Below are positions 16,373 to 25,466 of a DNA stretch of 64,000 nucleotides, piece by piece (positions within the stretch are counted from its first letter, which is position 1; each line of letters opens with the position of its first letter). Origin of the DNA: Clostridia bacterium (GTDB taxonomy: Bacteria > Bacillota > Clostridia > Oscillospirales > RGIG5554); NCBI GenBank assembly GCA_017507855.1, contig JAFWAE010000009.1, forward strand, positions 55,590-119,589. The letters run 5' to 3'. The position numbers were made by a program, and so were the translations under genes. Under the pieces are notes generated by a model. That model did no database searches. It saw nothing but the letters and a program-made list of their open reading frames with translations, and was not told the origin of the DNA.

Positions 16373-16969
16373 ATGAAAGAAGCATCCAAAAAGGCTATTT
16401 TCGAAGCCTTCGCCATTGAGGCCGAATGCCTGAAAAATGCCGTAGAATACGTTAACGAAGACTGCTTTGCCCAGGCTGTGGAGCTGTTGGCCAACGCCCA
16501 GCGCATCGGCGCTGCCGGCTGCGGTCACTCCGGCATTGCCTGCCAGCATTTCACCCATTTGATGTGCTGCATCGAGCGGCCTGCCCGTTTCATTTCTCCC
16601 GCCGAAGCCGTACACGGTGCCACCGGTTACCTGCAAGAGGGCGACGTGATGGTGTTTGCCTCCCGCGGTGGCAAGACCTCCGAGCTGTTGCCCATTCTGG
16701 ACATCTGCAAGGCCAAGAAGGTAAAAGTCATCACCATCACCGAAAACACCGAGTCTCCCCTGGCCAAAGGCGCCGACGTGGTATTGCGCCAGTACGTAAA
16801 CCGTGAAACGGATAAGTACAACTCCCAGGGCACCACCAGCACCACTTCCCTGTGCATGATCTTCCATGCTCTGCAGGCGGCTTTGGTGGAGGAGACCGAT
16901 TACCGCAACGAGCAGTTCGCCCTCATCCATCCCGGCGGTGCCGTTGGCGAGCGCTTGAACAGCAAATAA
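16373..16969 (+). CDS. SIS-domain phosphosugar isomerase (KpsF/GutQ-like, no CBS domains)
   Basis: 198 residues consisting of one SIS domain. Visible are GAAGCGHSG, SPAEAVHGATGYLQEGD, SRGGKTSE (in place of the usual S-x-S-G-x-T-x-E) and HPGGAVGERL at the C-terminus, which resembles arabinose-5-phosphate isomerases of the KpsF/GutQ/KdsD type. The CBS pair of those enzymes is missing. It is co-transcribed with rpe, and both could act on ribulose 5-phosphate. The exact sugar is uncertain. The ATG at 16373 follows AGAAAGGAAG. Confidence 0.85.
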   Translation: MKEASKKAIFEAFAIEAECLKNAVEYVNEDCFAQAVELLANAQRIGAAGCGHSGIACQHFTHLMCCIERPARFISPAEAVHGATGYLQEGDVMVFASRGGKTSELLPILDICKAKKVKVITITENTESPLAKGADVVLRQYVNRETDKYNSQGTTSTTSLCMIFHALQAALVEETDYRNEQFALIHPGGAVGERLNSK

Positions 16970-16987
16970 CTCACTTCAAAAAAAGGA

Positions 16988-17028
16988 ACCCCCGATCGGC
17001 TCGCGCCTGTCGGGGGTGTTGTTTTTTT
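16988..17028 (+). terminator. Rho-independent terminator of the rpe operon
   Basis: Eight-base stem ACCCCCGA / TCGGGGGT followed by a run of seven T residues. It lies just before the convergent NUDIX gene stop. Confidence 0.9.
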
Positions 17029-17038
17029 ACATGACGTA

Positions 17039-17452
17039 CTATCTATCCAGATAGGCCTCTGCTTCCTCCAGGATGGTTTGGTACTCCTCGCGCAGCAGAG
17101 CCCGCGCTTCTTCCCGAGTGGCCCAAATAAAACGTGCCACCTCTTCATCGCAGCAACGGCATTCCACGGTCGGGGTCTCTGCCAAAAAATACACGGCTTT
17201 TTTGATGATAAAGGGTTGGGGACGGTAAAACAGCTCATAGCAAAAGCCCGTATCCAAAATTGGCTGCAACCCGGTCTCCTCCAAAATCTCGCGGCATGCG
17301 GTCTGCTCTGCCGTTTCTCCGGGCACCTGATGACCTTTGGGAAAACCAACGTGCCCCCCGCGGCTACTTTGCACCAGCAAAAAACGGCGTTGATCGGCAG
17401 TTTGGTGAAAGATCACCGCCCCACAGGAGGTCTCATATTGCAAAGGCTTCAT
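17039..17452 (-). CDS. NUDIX hydrolase
   Basis: 137 residues. A complete Nudix box runs from GHQVPGE through REILEETGL, matching G-x5-E-x7-R-E-x-x-E-E-x-G. The sequence around it (SSRGGHVGFPKGH) resembles diadenosine tetraphosphate pyrophosphatases and other house-cleaning nucleotide hydrolases. It follows a tiny membrane protein gene by 33 bases and has a GGAAGG ribosome site. The substrate is not determined by sequence. Confidence 0.93.
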   Translation of the reverse strand: MKPLQYETSCGAVIFHQTADQRRFLLVQSSRGGHVGFPKGHQVPGETAEQTACREILEETGLQPILDTGFCYELFYRPQPFIIKKAVYFLAETPTVECRCCDEEVARFIWATREEARALLREEYQTILEEAEAYLDR

Positions 17453-17485
17453 GTGCTTCTCACTTCCTTCCGAAAAAAGCTCGCG

Positions 17486-17632
17486 TTACATACGCAGCAT
17501 TAAACATCCGATCCCTGTGACCAACAAGGCCGCCCCCACTGTAACCCATGCCTGAGGCAATAGCGTCAGAAAAAGCCAACAGCCTCCAAACATCAAGCAA
17601 CCTTGTCCCACATTTCTTCGCAAACGGTACAT
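17486..17632 (-). CDS. Small hydrophobic membrane protein, 48 residues
   Basis: An ATG at 17632 with GAGG 5 bases upstream opens a 48-codon frame ending in TAA at 17486. The product begins with a basic segment (MYRLRRN) and then has two hydrophobic stretches, about residues 12-28 and 29-47, which suggests one or two membrane helices with a positive-inside N-terminus. It lies 33 bases before the NUDIX gene on the same strand, so the two are probably co-transcribed. No family is recognised. Reality is supported by the ribosome site, the hydrophobic pattern and the otherwise empty position. Confidence 0.55.
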   Translation of the reverse strand: MYRLRRNVGQGCLMFGGCWLFLTLLPQAWVTVGAALLVTGIGCLMLRM

Positions 17633-17696
17633 ACACGCCTCACTCGCCTTTCCTCAAAAAACTTTTCTCTTCACGCTAATGTATGAAAAAAGCGAG

Positions 17697-17720
17697 AAAA
17701 CGGTGCATTAAAGCCGTTTT
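17697..17720 (-). terminator. Weak terminator-like hairpin after rsgA
   Basis: Seven-base stem AAAACGG / CCGTTTT with a 10-base loop; on the minus strand it is followed by CTCGC and then six T. It is the only candidate to end the long yicC-rsgA operon. Confidence 0.45.
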
Positions 17721-17736
17721 TTATAAAAAAGATCCG

Positions 17737-18621
17737 TTATTTTTTTGTTTGCCACTCTTTATAGCCCCGTAGCTGTTCATACAAGCGGCAGTAGTTTTCA
17801 TGACGGCGTGCAAGGATCTTTCCCTCCTCCACGGCTCGACGCACGGCGCACCCCTTTTCAGAGGTGTGGGAGCAATCGTGAAAAAGGCATTGTTCTACGT
17901 AAGGGGAAAATTCCCGAAAAGCGGCAGGTAGCTGCTGCTTATCCAAAAAGCTGAATTCCTCCAGTTCTACCAAGGAAAAACCCGGAGTATCGGCCAAAAA
18001 ACCGTTCTGCACGGCATATAGCTCCACCGTGCGGGTGGTATGCCGCCCCCGTTGGGAGCGTTGACTGACCTGCCCGGTGCGGATCTCCTGTTCAGGAAAC
18101 AGGCGCGACAAAATGGTAGATTTCCCCACCCCCGAATTTCCCATCAGGCAGGCAATTTTCCCCCGGACTTTGGTTAAAATATCCTCCAGGGAGGTTCGCG
18201 GGTCGCAGGCAGAGATCAGGCGGGTCTCATAGCCGATGCTCGCATACTGCCCCGCCAACACCGAAGCATCGGCAAGATCTGCCTTATTGATCAAGATAAC
18301 GACCTCGATGCCTAAATGCTCGGCAATGGCCGTCAGCTTATCGCAGGCAAACAGATCCGGCTCGGGCGCGGCGGCCAATACCAAAAAAATCAAATCCACG
18401 TTGGCCATTCGAGGACGGACCAACACGTTTTTTCTGGGCAGGATCTGCTCGATCACAAAACCGTTCTCCTGAGGGCTGCACAGTACCCTGTCGCCGGGCA
18501 AAGGGGACAAACGCTCGTGGCGCAAGGCCCCTCTGGCACGGCAAACCATCTTGGTACCGTCCTCCACCAAGACCTCATAATTGCCGCCGATCCCCTTCAG
18601 GATCAGCCCTTGCTTTGTCAT
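17737..18621 (-). CDS. rsgA: Ribosome small-subunit-dependent GTPase A
   Basis: 294 residues, a circularly permuted GTPase for late 30S ribosome maturation. The order is an OB fold at the N-terminus, then NKAD (G4) before GNSGVGKST (G1) and DTPG (G3), and a C-terminal zinc motif of Cys, Cys, His and Cys in the stretch around CLFHDCSH and KGC. The ATG at 18621 overlaps the prkC stop as ATGA and has AGGTGG upstream. Its place after prpC-prkC is the standard Firmicutes order. Confidence 0.96.
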   Translation of the reverse strand: MTKQGLILKGIGGNYEVLVEDGTKMVCRARGALRHERLSPLPGDRVLCSPQENGFVIEQILPRKNVLVRPRMANVDLIFLVLAAAPEPDLFACDKLTAIAEHLGIEVVILINKADLADASVLAGQYASIGYETRLISACDPRTSLEDILTKVRGKIACLMGNSGVGKSTILSRLFPEQEIRTGQVSQRSQRGRHTTRTVELYAVQNGFLADTPGFSLVELEEFSFLDKQQLPAAFREFSPYVEQCLFHDCSHTSEKGCAVRRAVEEGKILARRHENYCRLYEQLRGYKEWQTKK

Positions 18622-20693
18622 CGGCAATCCACCTCATAGCGACCAAGGAATACACCGGCCACATATACGTCCAAATACGCAAGACCCGTATCCGTATACT
18701 CAAAGCTGATCTGTCCATCGGTCCCGCTATGAGTTTGCTCGTATACCACAAGGCCTCCCTTTTTCACACGAACCAGGAAGGAATCCCCTGCGTTGGGAAT
18801 CTCGATCACCACTGTTTTAGTGACAGCTTTGTTTTCATCGGTTTTGGGTGGTTGCTGGGTCACAGGCGGGAAAAGTCCTGTCACGGGAGGCTGCTCGGTC
18901 ACAGGCGGAAAAAGCCCTGTCACGGGAGGCTGCTCAGTCACGGGAGGCTGCTCAGTCACAGGAGGTTGCTCGGTTACGGGAGGTTGCTCGGTTATGGGAG
19001 GCACAGGCTCCACGTACAAAACACCGTTGCTGACCTTGATCTCCACTTCGGCTTTTTGCTTGACGATGGTGCCGTATTCCACAGATTGTTCGATCACTTC
19101 CCCTGCGGGACGGTCGGAATCCACCACAGTCACCACAGGCTCCAAAAAGCTACGCATGATCCGCGTGACCGCCTCGTTTTGATCCAAGCCGATCACGTAA
19201 GGCATAGTGGTATATTTAACCTCTTTGCCGGCGCTGACGTACAGCTTTACCGTCGACCCTCTTTCCGCCTGCTCGCCCTGGGCAGGATTGCAGGAAATGA
19301 CCCGGCCCGCGTCCACAGCCTCGTCATACTGGCTGATGCGTTCGCATTTCAGCCCCACTTTTACGATCATAGCTTCCGCTTCGTCAGCCGTCAAATTGGC
19401 ATCCCAAGCAGGCACCAGCACATATTGGCTCCCCTTACTGATCACCAAGGAAACATCCGCATTGCGCTTGACCAAAGTACCGGCGATGGGATTTTGGGAA
19501 ATGATCTTCCCTTCTTCATACTCGTTGCTGTATTCATACAGCGTCTCGAAAATGCGCAGGTTGCCCGCGCGAATATCGCTTTGGATCTGCTGTAAAGTTT
19601 TTCCCTCAAAATCGGGCATCAGCAGGTCTTCCTCCCGCTGGGCTACCCCGATGCCAAGCATACTGGGGGCTACCAACAGCAAAAAGACCAACAAAGAAAG
19701 GGCCACCACGCCAAAGGAGGAGAAAACCCCCAACAAAACGGGAAGCAAGGAGCGCTTTGTATTTTTCTTTTGCTTCTTTTTCTTTTCGTCCTGCCCTTTT
19801 TGCACCATATCCGATAGCTGATCGAATTTAAATTGGGCTGTAGGTTTTTGGCGCAGCGTATTGATATCGTTACACATCTCCCTGGCACTCTGATACCGGG
19901 AGGCAGAATCCTTTTCCATCGCGTGCAAAATGATCTGCTCCAAACCCTTGGGGATCATTTTGTTCAGTTTACGGGGAGGCACGGGCGCTTCGTTGACCTG
20001 CTTTAAAGCAACGGTCACGGGATTTTCGTCTTCAAAAGGCAATTTTCCCGTCACCATTTCATACAGCATCACGCCCAGGGAGTACAGATCGCTGGTTTTT
20101 TCGATCTTGCGGCCTCTGGCCTGTTCGGGACTGACGTACTGTACCGTGCCGATGGTGGTATCCACTAAAGTAACCGGCTCGCTTTGCGGGATCATAGCAA
20201 TGCCAAAATCAGTGATCTTAATAGATCCGTCCTTCAACAGCATGATGTTTTGGGGCTTCACGTCTCGGTGGATGACCCCCTTGGAATGGGCATGATCCAA
20301 TCCGTGCAATACACGGACCACGTAGTACACCGCTTCCTTCCAATCCAGCGTTTTTTCCTGCTCCAGATACGCCTTCATGGTAATTCCGTCGATATATTCC
20401 ATGACGATATACTTCAGCTTTCCGCTTAGCGACACGTCGTAAATATTCACAATATTAGGGTGCGACAGCATAGCTACCGCGCGAGACTCGTTTTCAAAGC
20501 GCTTGAGCAACTGCTCGTCATTCAGAAATTCTTCTTTTAGGATCTTGACGGCCACGTCGCGGCCCATCAGTAAATCGGTGGCTTTGAAAACCATGGCCAT
20601 GCCACCTACGCCGATCAGCTCCTGGATCTTGTAACGCTCGTCGATAACTTTTCCGTTATATCTTTCAAACAGTTCGCTGTTAATATGTCCCAT
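18618..20693 (-). CDS. prkC: PASTA-domain serine/threonine protein kinase
   Basis: 691 residues. The kinase domain (about 15-275) has the GVGGMAMVF loop, Lys50, HRDVKPQN with catalytic Asp144, and DFG at 162-164. One membrane helix lies near 316-341, followed by three PASTA repeats (about 357-421, 424-490, 497-555) that bind muropeptides outside the cell. Then comes a repetitive Pro/Thr/Glu linker (562-618) and an extra C-terminal beta domain (about 625-691). It controls growth, wall synthesis and spore germination in relatives. It is partnered by the phosphatase gene prpC 14 bases upstream and has a full AAGGAGG ribosome site. Confidence 0.96.
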   Translation of the reverse strand: MGHINSELFERYNGKVIDERYKIQELIGVGGMAMVFKATDLLMGRDVAVKILKEEFLNDEQLLKRFENESRAVAMLSHPNIVNIYDVSLSGKLKYIVMEYIDGITMKAYLEQEKTLDWKEAVYYVVRVLHGLDHAHSKGVIHRDVKPQNIMLLKDGSIKITDFGIAMIPQSEPVTLVDTTIGTVQYVSPEQARGRKIEKTSDLYSLGVMLYEMVTGKLPFEDENPVTVALKQVNEAPVPPRKLNKMIPKGLEQIILHAMEKDSASRYQSAREMCNDINTLRQKPTAQFKFDQLSDMVQKGQDEKKKKQKKNTKRSLLPVLLGVFSSFGVVALSLLVFLLLVAPSMLGIGVAQREEDLLMPDFEGKTLQQIQSDIRAGNLRIFETLYEYSNEYEEGKIISQNPIAGTLVKRNADVSLVISKGSQYVLVPAWDANLTADEAEAMIVKVGLKCERISQYDEAVDAGRVISCNPAQGEQAERGSTVKLYVSAGKEVKYTTMPYVIGLDQNEAVTRIMRSFLEPVVTVVDSDRPAGEVIEQSVEYGTIVKQKAEVEIKVSNGVLYVEPVPPITEQPPVTEQPPVTEQPPVTEQPPVTGLFPPVTEQPPVTGLFPPVTQQPPKTDENKAVTKTVVIEIPNAGDSFLVRVKKGGLVVYEQTHSGTDGQISFEYTDTGLAYLDVYVAGVFLGRYEVDCR
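18840..19010 (-). repeat. In-frame tandem repeat encoding the PrkC Pro-rich linker
   Basis: About 170 bases of near-tandem units encoding TEQPPV five or more times, with two copies of a longer variant containing VTGLFPP. It separates the third PASTA domain from the C-terminal domain. Copy number could vary by slippage or recombination. Confidence 0.85.
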
Positions 20694-20707
20694 GTATCTT
20701 TTCCTCC

Positions 20708-21421
20708 TTACCGTGTCAGCACTGTTGCGGTAATATTGTCTACCCCACCCGCTTCGTTGGCCTTCAGGATTAAGGTCTGTACAACTTCTTTTTCATTTTT
20801 CAAGAGCATGCAATCCTCCATTTGTGCCGGCGTCAACATATCGGACAGGCCGTCACTGCAAAGAAGCAAGCGATCCCCCTCCTCAAGGGAAAGCTGATAT
20901 ATCGAAGGTTCGGTCAGCTCGTCGATACCGATCGCCTTGGTGATCACGTGGCGGTGAGGATGAGTGGCCGCTTCCTTGGCCGTTAACTGCCCCATCTCCA
21001 TCAGCTCCTGTACCACCGAATGGTCGCGCGTGACGGTCTGCAGGCTACCGCCGCGATACAGATAACCGCGGCTGTCACCCACATTGACCAAAACAGCCGT
21101 CTCCCCATCTGCCACCGCCATAACCAAAGTGGTGCTCATGGAGAACATTTCAGAGCTTTTGGCTTTTCCCAAAACCGTATAATTGGCTTTGCTGACAGCC
21201 CGTTCCACACATTCTTTTACGGAAAAAGAAGTTCCCAGGGAAGAGGCCAACGCGGAAACCAATGTATCGCAAGCCAAATAAGCGGCTTCAAACCCACCGG
21301 CCGATCCGCCAACTCCGTCGCAAACGATCAAAACACCGTATCCATTTACCGTACCGGCAAAATAGCAATCCTGGTTATCCGTACGATGTTTTCCCCGGTC
21401 CGTACCGCCGAAACATTTCAT
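20708..21421 (-). CDS. prpC: PP2C-family serine/threonine phosphatase
   Basis: 237 residues with PP2C metal-binding motifs: CDGVGG, NVGDSRGYLY and VDNITATV at the C-terminus. It reverses phosphorylation by PrkC, encoded immediately downstream. The ATG at 21421, giving MKCFGGTDRG, is chosen because it places the usual T-D-x-G-x-x-R start of bacterial PP2C at the N-terminus; another ATG at 21433 overlaps the rlmN stop and has AAAGG directly against it. The start is therefore slightly uncertain. Confidence 0.94.
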   Translation of the reverse strand: MKCFGGTDRGKHRTDNQDCYFAGTVNGYGVLIVCDGVGGSAGGFEAAYLACDTLVSALASSLGTSFSVKECVERAVSKANYTVLGKAKSSEMFSMSTTLVMAVADGETAVLVNVGDSRGYLYRGGSLQTVTRDHSVVQELMEMGQLTAKEAATHPHRHVITKAIGIDELTEPSIYQLSLEEGDRLLLCSDGLSDMLTPAQMEDCMLLKNEKEVVQTLILKANEAGGVDNITATVLTR

Positions 21422-21429
21422 GGCAGGTG

Positions 21430-22473
21430 TCATCCTTTCTTTTGCTCTTTTTGGCAGCTGTGGCGAAGCTGACCGCAAGAGGCGTTAATATCATTGCCCA
21501 GCTTTCTGCGCACAGTTACCTCTGCCCCTTTGCGACGAAGAAGCTCGCAAAACTCTTTAATTTCCCCTTCGGAAGGCGGATGAAAGCCCCGCTCCTCCAC
21601 GTAATTAACGGGAATTAAATTGATATGGCTTAAAAAGCCTTCCGTCAGCGAAAGCAGTCGGTTGGCATCCTGCTTGCTCACGTTCATATCTTTTATCATA
21701 ACATATTCAATGCTGATCCGTCTACCCGTTTTAGCAAAATATTCCTTGCAGGTCTGCATCAGCATAGGCAACGGATATTTACGGTTGACGGGCATCAGCC
21801 TGTCGCGCAGTTCATCGGTAGTGGCGTGCAGAGAAACGGACAGCGTTAGGGGAAAGCCCATCTCTCCCAGCTGACGGATCTGCGGAACCAAGCCGCAGGT
21901 AGACAGCGAAATATGCCTCATGCCGATATTGGGCCCCTGAGGCGCGTTGACCAGCTGCAAAAAACGTACCGTGTGATCAAAATTATCCAAGGGTTCTCCC
22001 GTTCCCATCAGAACGATATTGGAGATCTTGCATTGGCTATCCCTTTGCGCTGTGAAAAACTGAGCCAATATTTCGGAGGCGGTTAAATTTCGGTTCAACC
22101 CGCCCAGGGTGGAAGCGCAAAAGGCGCACCCCTGACGGCACCCCGCTTGAGTGGAAAGACAAACGCTTGTGCCGTGACGGTAGTTCATCAGCACGGTCTC
22201 CACCAGCTCCCCATCGGCGAAACGGAATAGATATTTTACGGTTCCGTCCGTAGAGACCAGTTTTCTTTCAATGACAGGGCGCGGCAAATAGGTCTGCTCC
22301 TCCAGCATTTTTAAAAAGCTCGCGGGAAGATTGGTCATAGCCTGCAGATCCCAAATTCCTTTTCCCAGCCAGTCCGCCAGTTGACGCGCCCGATAAGAGG
22401 GTTGCCCCATGGCAAGCACCACTTGTGTCAGCTCTTCGCCCGTCAAGGACGCAATATCCGCTCTTTCGCTCAC
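21430..22473 (-). CDS. rlmN: Dual-specificity 23S rRNA / tRNA adenine-C2 methyltransferase
   Basis: 347 residues, radical SAM. The cluster motif is CRQGCAFC (C-x3-C-x2-C), and the C-terminal NASCGQLRHSC contains the second methyl-transfer cysteine of RlmN. It methylates A2503 of 23S rRNA and A37 of some tRNAs. The start is a GTG that overlaps the end of rsmB by 4 bases. The Cfr resistance enzyme is less likely because of this operon position and the RlmN-like N-terminus. Confidence 0.95.
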   Translation of the reverse strand: MSERADIASLTGEELTQVVLAMGQPSYRARQLADWLGKGIWDLQAMTNLPASFLKMLEEQTYLPRPVIERKLVSTDGTVKYLFRFADGELVETVLMNYRHGTSVCLSTQAGCRQGCAFCASTLGGLNRNLTASEILAQFFTAQRDSQCKISNIVLMGTGEPLDNFDHTVRFLQLVNAPQGPNIGMRHISLSTCGLVPQIRQLGEMGFPLTLSVSLHATTDELRDRLMPVNRKYPLPMLMQTCKEYFAKTGRRISIEYVMIKDMNVSKQDANRLLSLTEGFLSHINLIPVNYVEERGFHPPSEGEIKEFCELLRRKGAEVTVRRKLGNDINASCGQLRHSCQKEQKKG

Positions 22474-23787
22474 GCCTCACACCTCTTTCGGATAAATTTG
22501 GCAATGTAAAACCCGTCTGTACCATGCAGATGGGGGAAAAAAGTCAACTGATCGCAAAGGTTAAAACCGGGAAGTTCAAAGGAGGCAGGGCTAAATTCCG
22601 TATGCTTCCGCAAAAAAGCCTCTCTCACCTGCTCGTTTTCCTCGGAAAGTACGGTGCAAGTGGCATACAGCAAAGTGCCACCCGGACGCACGTAACGGGA
22701 CACGTTTTCCAAAATGGCCAATTGCTTGGCAGGCAGATGTTTGACCTCATCGTAAGGCTTTAAGCGAATATCCGGCTTTTTTCCCATTACTCCGAATCCG
22801 GAGCACGGCACGTCACAAAACACCGTATCTGCCGCATCTACGAGCACCTCAATTTTCTCCAGACTACTGGCTTTGTTTGCCGTCACACAATTGATCCCCA
22901 GACGCAAGGCAGAGGCACAAAGCTTTTCAAGCCCCTCCTCATCCACATCAAAGGAATGGATACTGCCACGGTTTTCCATATCCATGGCCATGCCCAAGGT
23001 CTTTCCTCCGGGGGCCGCACAAGCGTCTACCACAACGGTTCCAGGCTTGACACCGGCCGCCAGAACCGCCAATTGTGCCGCCTCGTCCTGCACAAACCAA
23101 AGGCCTTCTTCAAAGCCTTCGTGGGCTGTAATCTCACCGCTTCCTGCAAGCAAAAGGCCATAAGGGGCGTGTTTCATGGGCAAGGCCCCCGTTCTTTCGG
23201 CCAGCTCCCCGGGAGAAATGCGCAGGGTATTGGCGCGCAAAAGGCAGCTCGGATCTTGCATACATTTGAGCCAGGCAGGCATCCGCAAAGGCTTCCCCGT
23301 GCTGCCGCACCAAAGAAGCCGCCACATACTGGGGCACACTGTACCGCACGGCCAAATAAGCCTCGGCGGTCTCAAAGGAAGAACGCCGGATCCAGGGCAG
23401 TTCCTTTTCCGCGCTGACGCGGCGAAGCACCGCGTTGACCATTCCTGCAGCTTTGGGATTACGGCTTTTGCGCACCAGCGTTACGCTTTCGTTGCAGGCC
23501 GCGCTGTCAGGCACCCGATCCATATACAGGATCTGATAAGCTCCGCAAAGCAAAATGGCCATCGTATAGGGGTCCGGCTTGCGATCAATAAAACGGCGCA
23601 GACGGAACTCCAGCTCTGTCAAACGCTCGGTCACACCAAACACCAACGCCTGTAAAAAGGAAAGGTCCCGCGGATCCAGGCTATACGCCTGTGCCTGCAG
23701 CAAAACGCTTTCGCGGGCATCCGCCCTTTCTCGGCGGATCCTGTCTACCGCTTTAACAGCGGCCAATCTCACGCGGTCCACGGTCAT
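22470..23787 (-). pseudogene. rsmB: 16S rRNA (cytosine-967-C5)-methyltransferase with a frameshift
   Basis: The NusB-like N-terminal domain is read from the ATG at 23787 (MTVDRVRLAAVKAVDRI) to about base 23265; the methyltransferase domain continues in another frame from about 23262 to the stop at 22470. The C-terminal part has the SAM motif DACAAPGGKT, CDVPCSGFG and ATCTVLSEEN, so catalytic residues are intact. One extra base near 23255-23270 would restore a single protein that aligns with RsmB through the junction. Either the gene is broken, the sequence has an error, or the shift is programmed. It is coupled by ATGA to the protease gene upstream and by GTGA to rlmN. Confidence 0.88.
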
Positions 23788-24491
23788 CTGCGGCGCGCCG
23801 CCATCAGCAAGCGCAGGAGGTTAAACAGAGAAACGGCCAACGCCGCCACATAAGTCAGTGCCGCGGCAGTCAGCATTTTTTGAGTCTGCTTCTGCTCTTC
23901 TCCGTCCACGATGCGGCACTCCTCAACGGCTGCCAAAGCACGGCGACTGGCATTAAACTCCACAGGGAGGGTGACAAGTTGAAAAAACACCATAGCAGAA
24001 AACAGCAAAAGGCCCAGATTGCTCAGGGCGGGAAACGCCAAAAGGATCCCCATAAGCACCAACGGGACAGCCAACGCAGAGCCAATGTTGCACACAGGAA
24101 CCATGGCCATACGCAATTTCAAAGGAGCGTATTCCGTGCTGTGCTGAATGGCATGCCCTGTTTCATGGGCGGCAATACCGACAGCCGCCACGGAAGCACT
24201 GTCGTACACCCCTTCGGAAAGATAGACAGTTTCCGTACGGGGATCGTAATGGTCTGTCATTTGTCCCTTTACGCGGGCGATCTGCACGCTGTAAAGGCCC
24301 TCTCGGTCCAACAGACGCCGCGCTACTTGTGCGCCGGTCAGCCCTGCGGCGGTCTTCAACGAAGCGCTGTGAGCATACGTAGACTTGACGTTCCACTGTG
24401 CCCAAAAGGTCACGGCCAGGGATAAAAGCATCAGCACCAAGCTATAGCCGCTGAAATAATATTCTCTGTAAGCGGAAACATCTAAAAGCAT
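23784..24491 (-). CDS. YugP-type membrane zinc metallopeptidase
   Basis: 235 residues with a hydrophobic N-terminal segment (about 14-32), the zinc motif HETGHAIQ in the middle, and two or three further membrane helices after it. This is the COG2738/YugP family, commonly found between fmt and rsmB in Clostridia. The substrate is unknown; a role in membrane protein quality control is an inference. AAAGGA precedes the ATG, and the stop overlaps the rsmB start. Confidence 0.92.
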   Translation of the reverse strand: MLLDVSAYREYYFSGYSLVLMLLSLAVTFWAQWNVKSTYAHSASLKTAAGLTGAQVARRLLDREGLYSVQIARVKGQMTDHYDPRTETVYLSEGVYDSASVAAVGIAAHETGHAIQHSTEYAPLKLRMAMVPVCNIGSALAVPLVLMGILLAFPALSNLGLLLFSAMVFFQLVTLPVEFNASRRALAAVEECRIVDGEEQKQTQKMLTAAALTYVAALAVSLFNLLRLLMAARRR

Positions 24492-24515
24492 GAAAGAAAG
24501 TTCCTTTCTTCGGGA

Positions 24516-25448
24516 TTATTCGAACTTCATCGTTTGCCAGGCATGACCGCAGGCGAATTCCACCGCAGTCATTTCACGCGAGCCCTGCTCCTGCAAGCGA
24601 GTCACGGCCACAGCCGTTTCATCACCGCAACAAACCAAAAAGCCCTGTACCTTATTATACCCCACCACTTGGCCGGGAATTCCCTGCGGCGCATTTTCAA
24701 CAGGCTTGCAGGCGCAGATGCGCACCCGCTTGTCTGCACAAAAAGTGTATGCGCCGGGAGAAGGCCAGGCTCCGCGAACCAAATTGGCCACTGTTACAGC
24801 GTCTTTTTGCCAATCGATACGGGTATTTTCGTTGGTGAGCATGGGGGCGTAGGTTGCCAAAGTATGATCCTGGGGCACGCCTTGCAAATTTCCCTGAGCA
24901 AGGCCGCCGAGCACATGAAGCAGCAGCTCAGCCCCCGCCTCAGCCAGACGCTCAAACATATCCCCTGCCGTAGCATCTTCGGGAATGGGGACGCGCACCT
25001 GCTCCAAAATATCCCCTTCATCCATAGCCAAGACCATTTTTTGAACTGTAATGCCCGTTTCCTTTTCTCCGTTGATCACCGCCCATTGAATGGGGGCGGC
25101 TCCGCGATAGGCAGGAAGCAGTGATCCGTGTACGTTGATGCACCCCATGGAGGGGTATTCCAGCAAGTAAGCGGGAAACAGCTTGCCGTAGGCTACCGTC
25201 ACGATGCAATCGGGCTGCAGCTCTGTCAATTGGGGATAAAAAGCCTCGTTTTTCAGCGTTTCCGGTTGAAAAACGGGAATTCCGGCTGACAAGGCAACTT
25301 CCTTTACAGGGGGAGCCGTCAGCACTTTTTTCCTTCCCACGGGCTTATCGGGCTGGGTCACCACCCCGCAAATATTATGCCCTGCCTCCAACAAAGCCTT
25401 CAAAGAAACGGCGGCAAAGGAAGGGGTTCCAAAAAACAAGATCTTCAT
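24516..25448 (-). CDS. fmt: Methionyl-tRNA formyltransferase
   Basis: 310 residues. It formylates Met-tRNA for translation initiation using 10-formyl-tetrahydrofolate. Visible are FFGTPSFAA at the N-terminus, NVHGSLLPAYRGAAPI with the catalytic Asn/His region, GITVQKMVLAMDEGDIL, and a C-terminal OB-like domain. It lies 18 bases after def, the deformylase that removes the same formyl group, as in most bacteria. Confidence 0.97.
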   Translation of the reverse strand: MKILFFGTPSFAAVSLKALLEAGHNICGVVTQPDKPVGRKKVLTAPPVKEVALSAGIPVFQPETLKNEAFYPQLTELQPDCIVTVAYGKLFPAYLLEYPSMGCINVHGSLLPAYRGAAPIQWAVINGEKETGITVQKMVLAMDEGDILEQVRVPIPEDATAGDMFERLAEAGAELLLHVLGGLAQGNLQGVPQDHTLATYAPMLTNENTRIDWQKDAVTVANLVRGAWPSPGAYTFCADKRVRICACKPVENAPQGIPGQVVGYNKVQGFLVCCGDETAVAVTRLQEQGSREMTAVEFACGHAWQTMKFE

Positions 25449-25466
25449 AAATCTTCGTTTCCTCGC

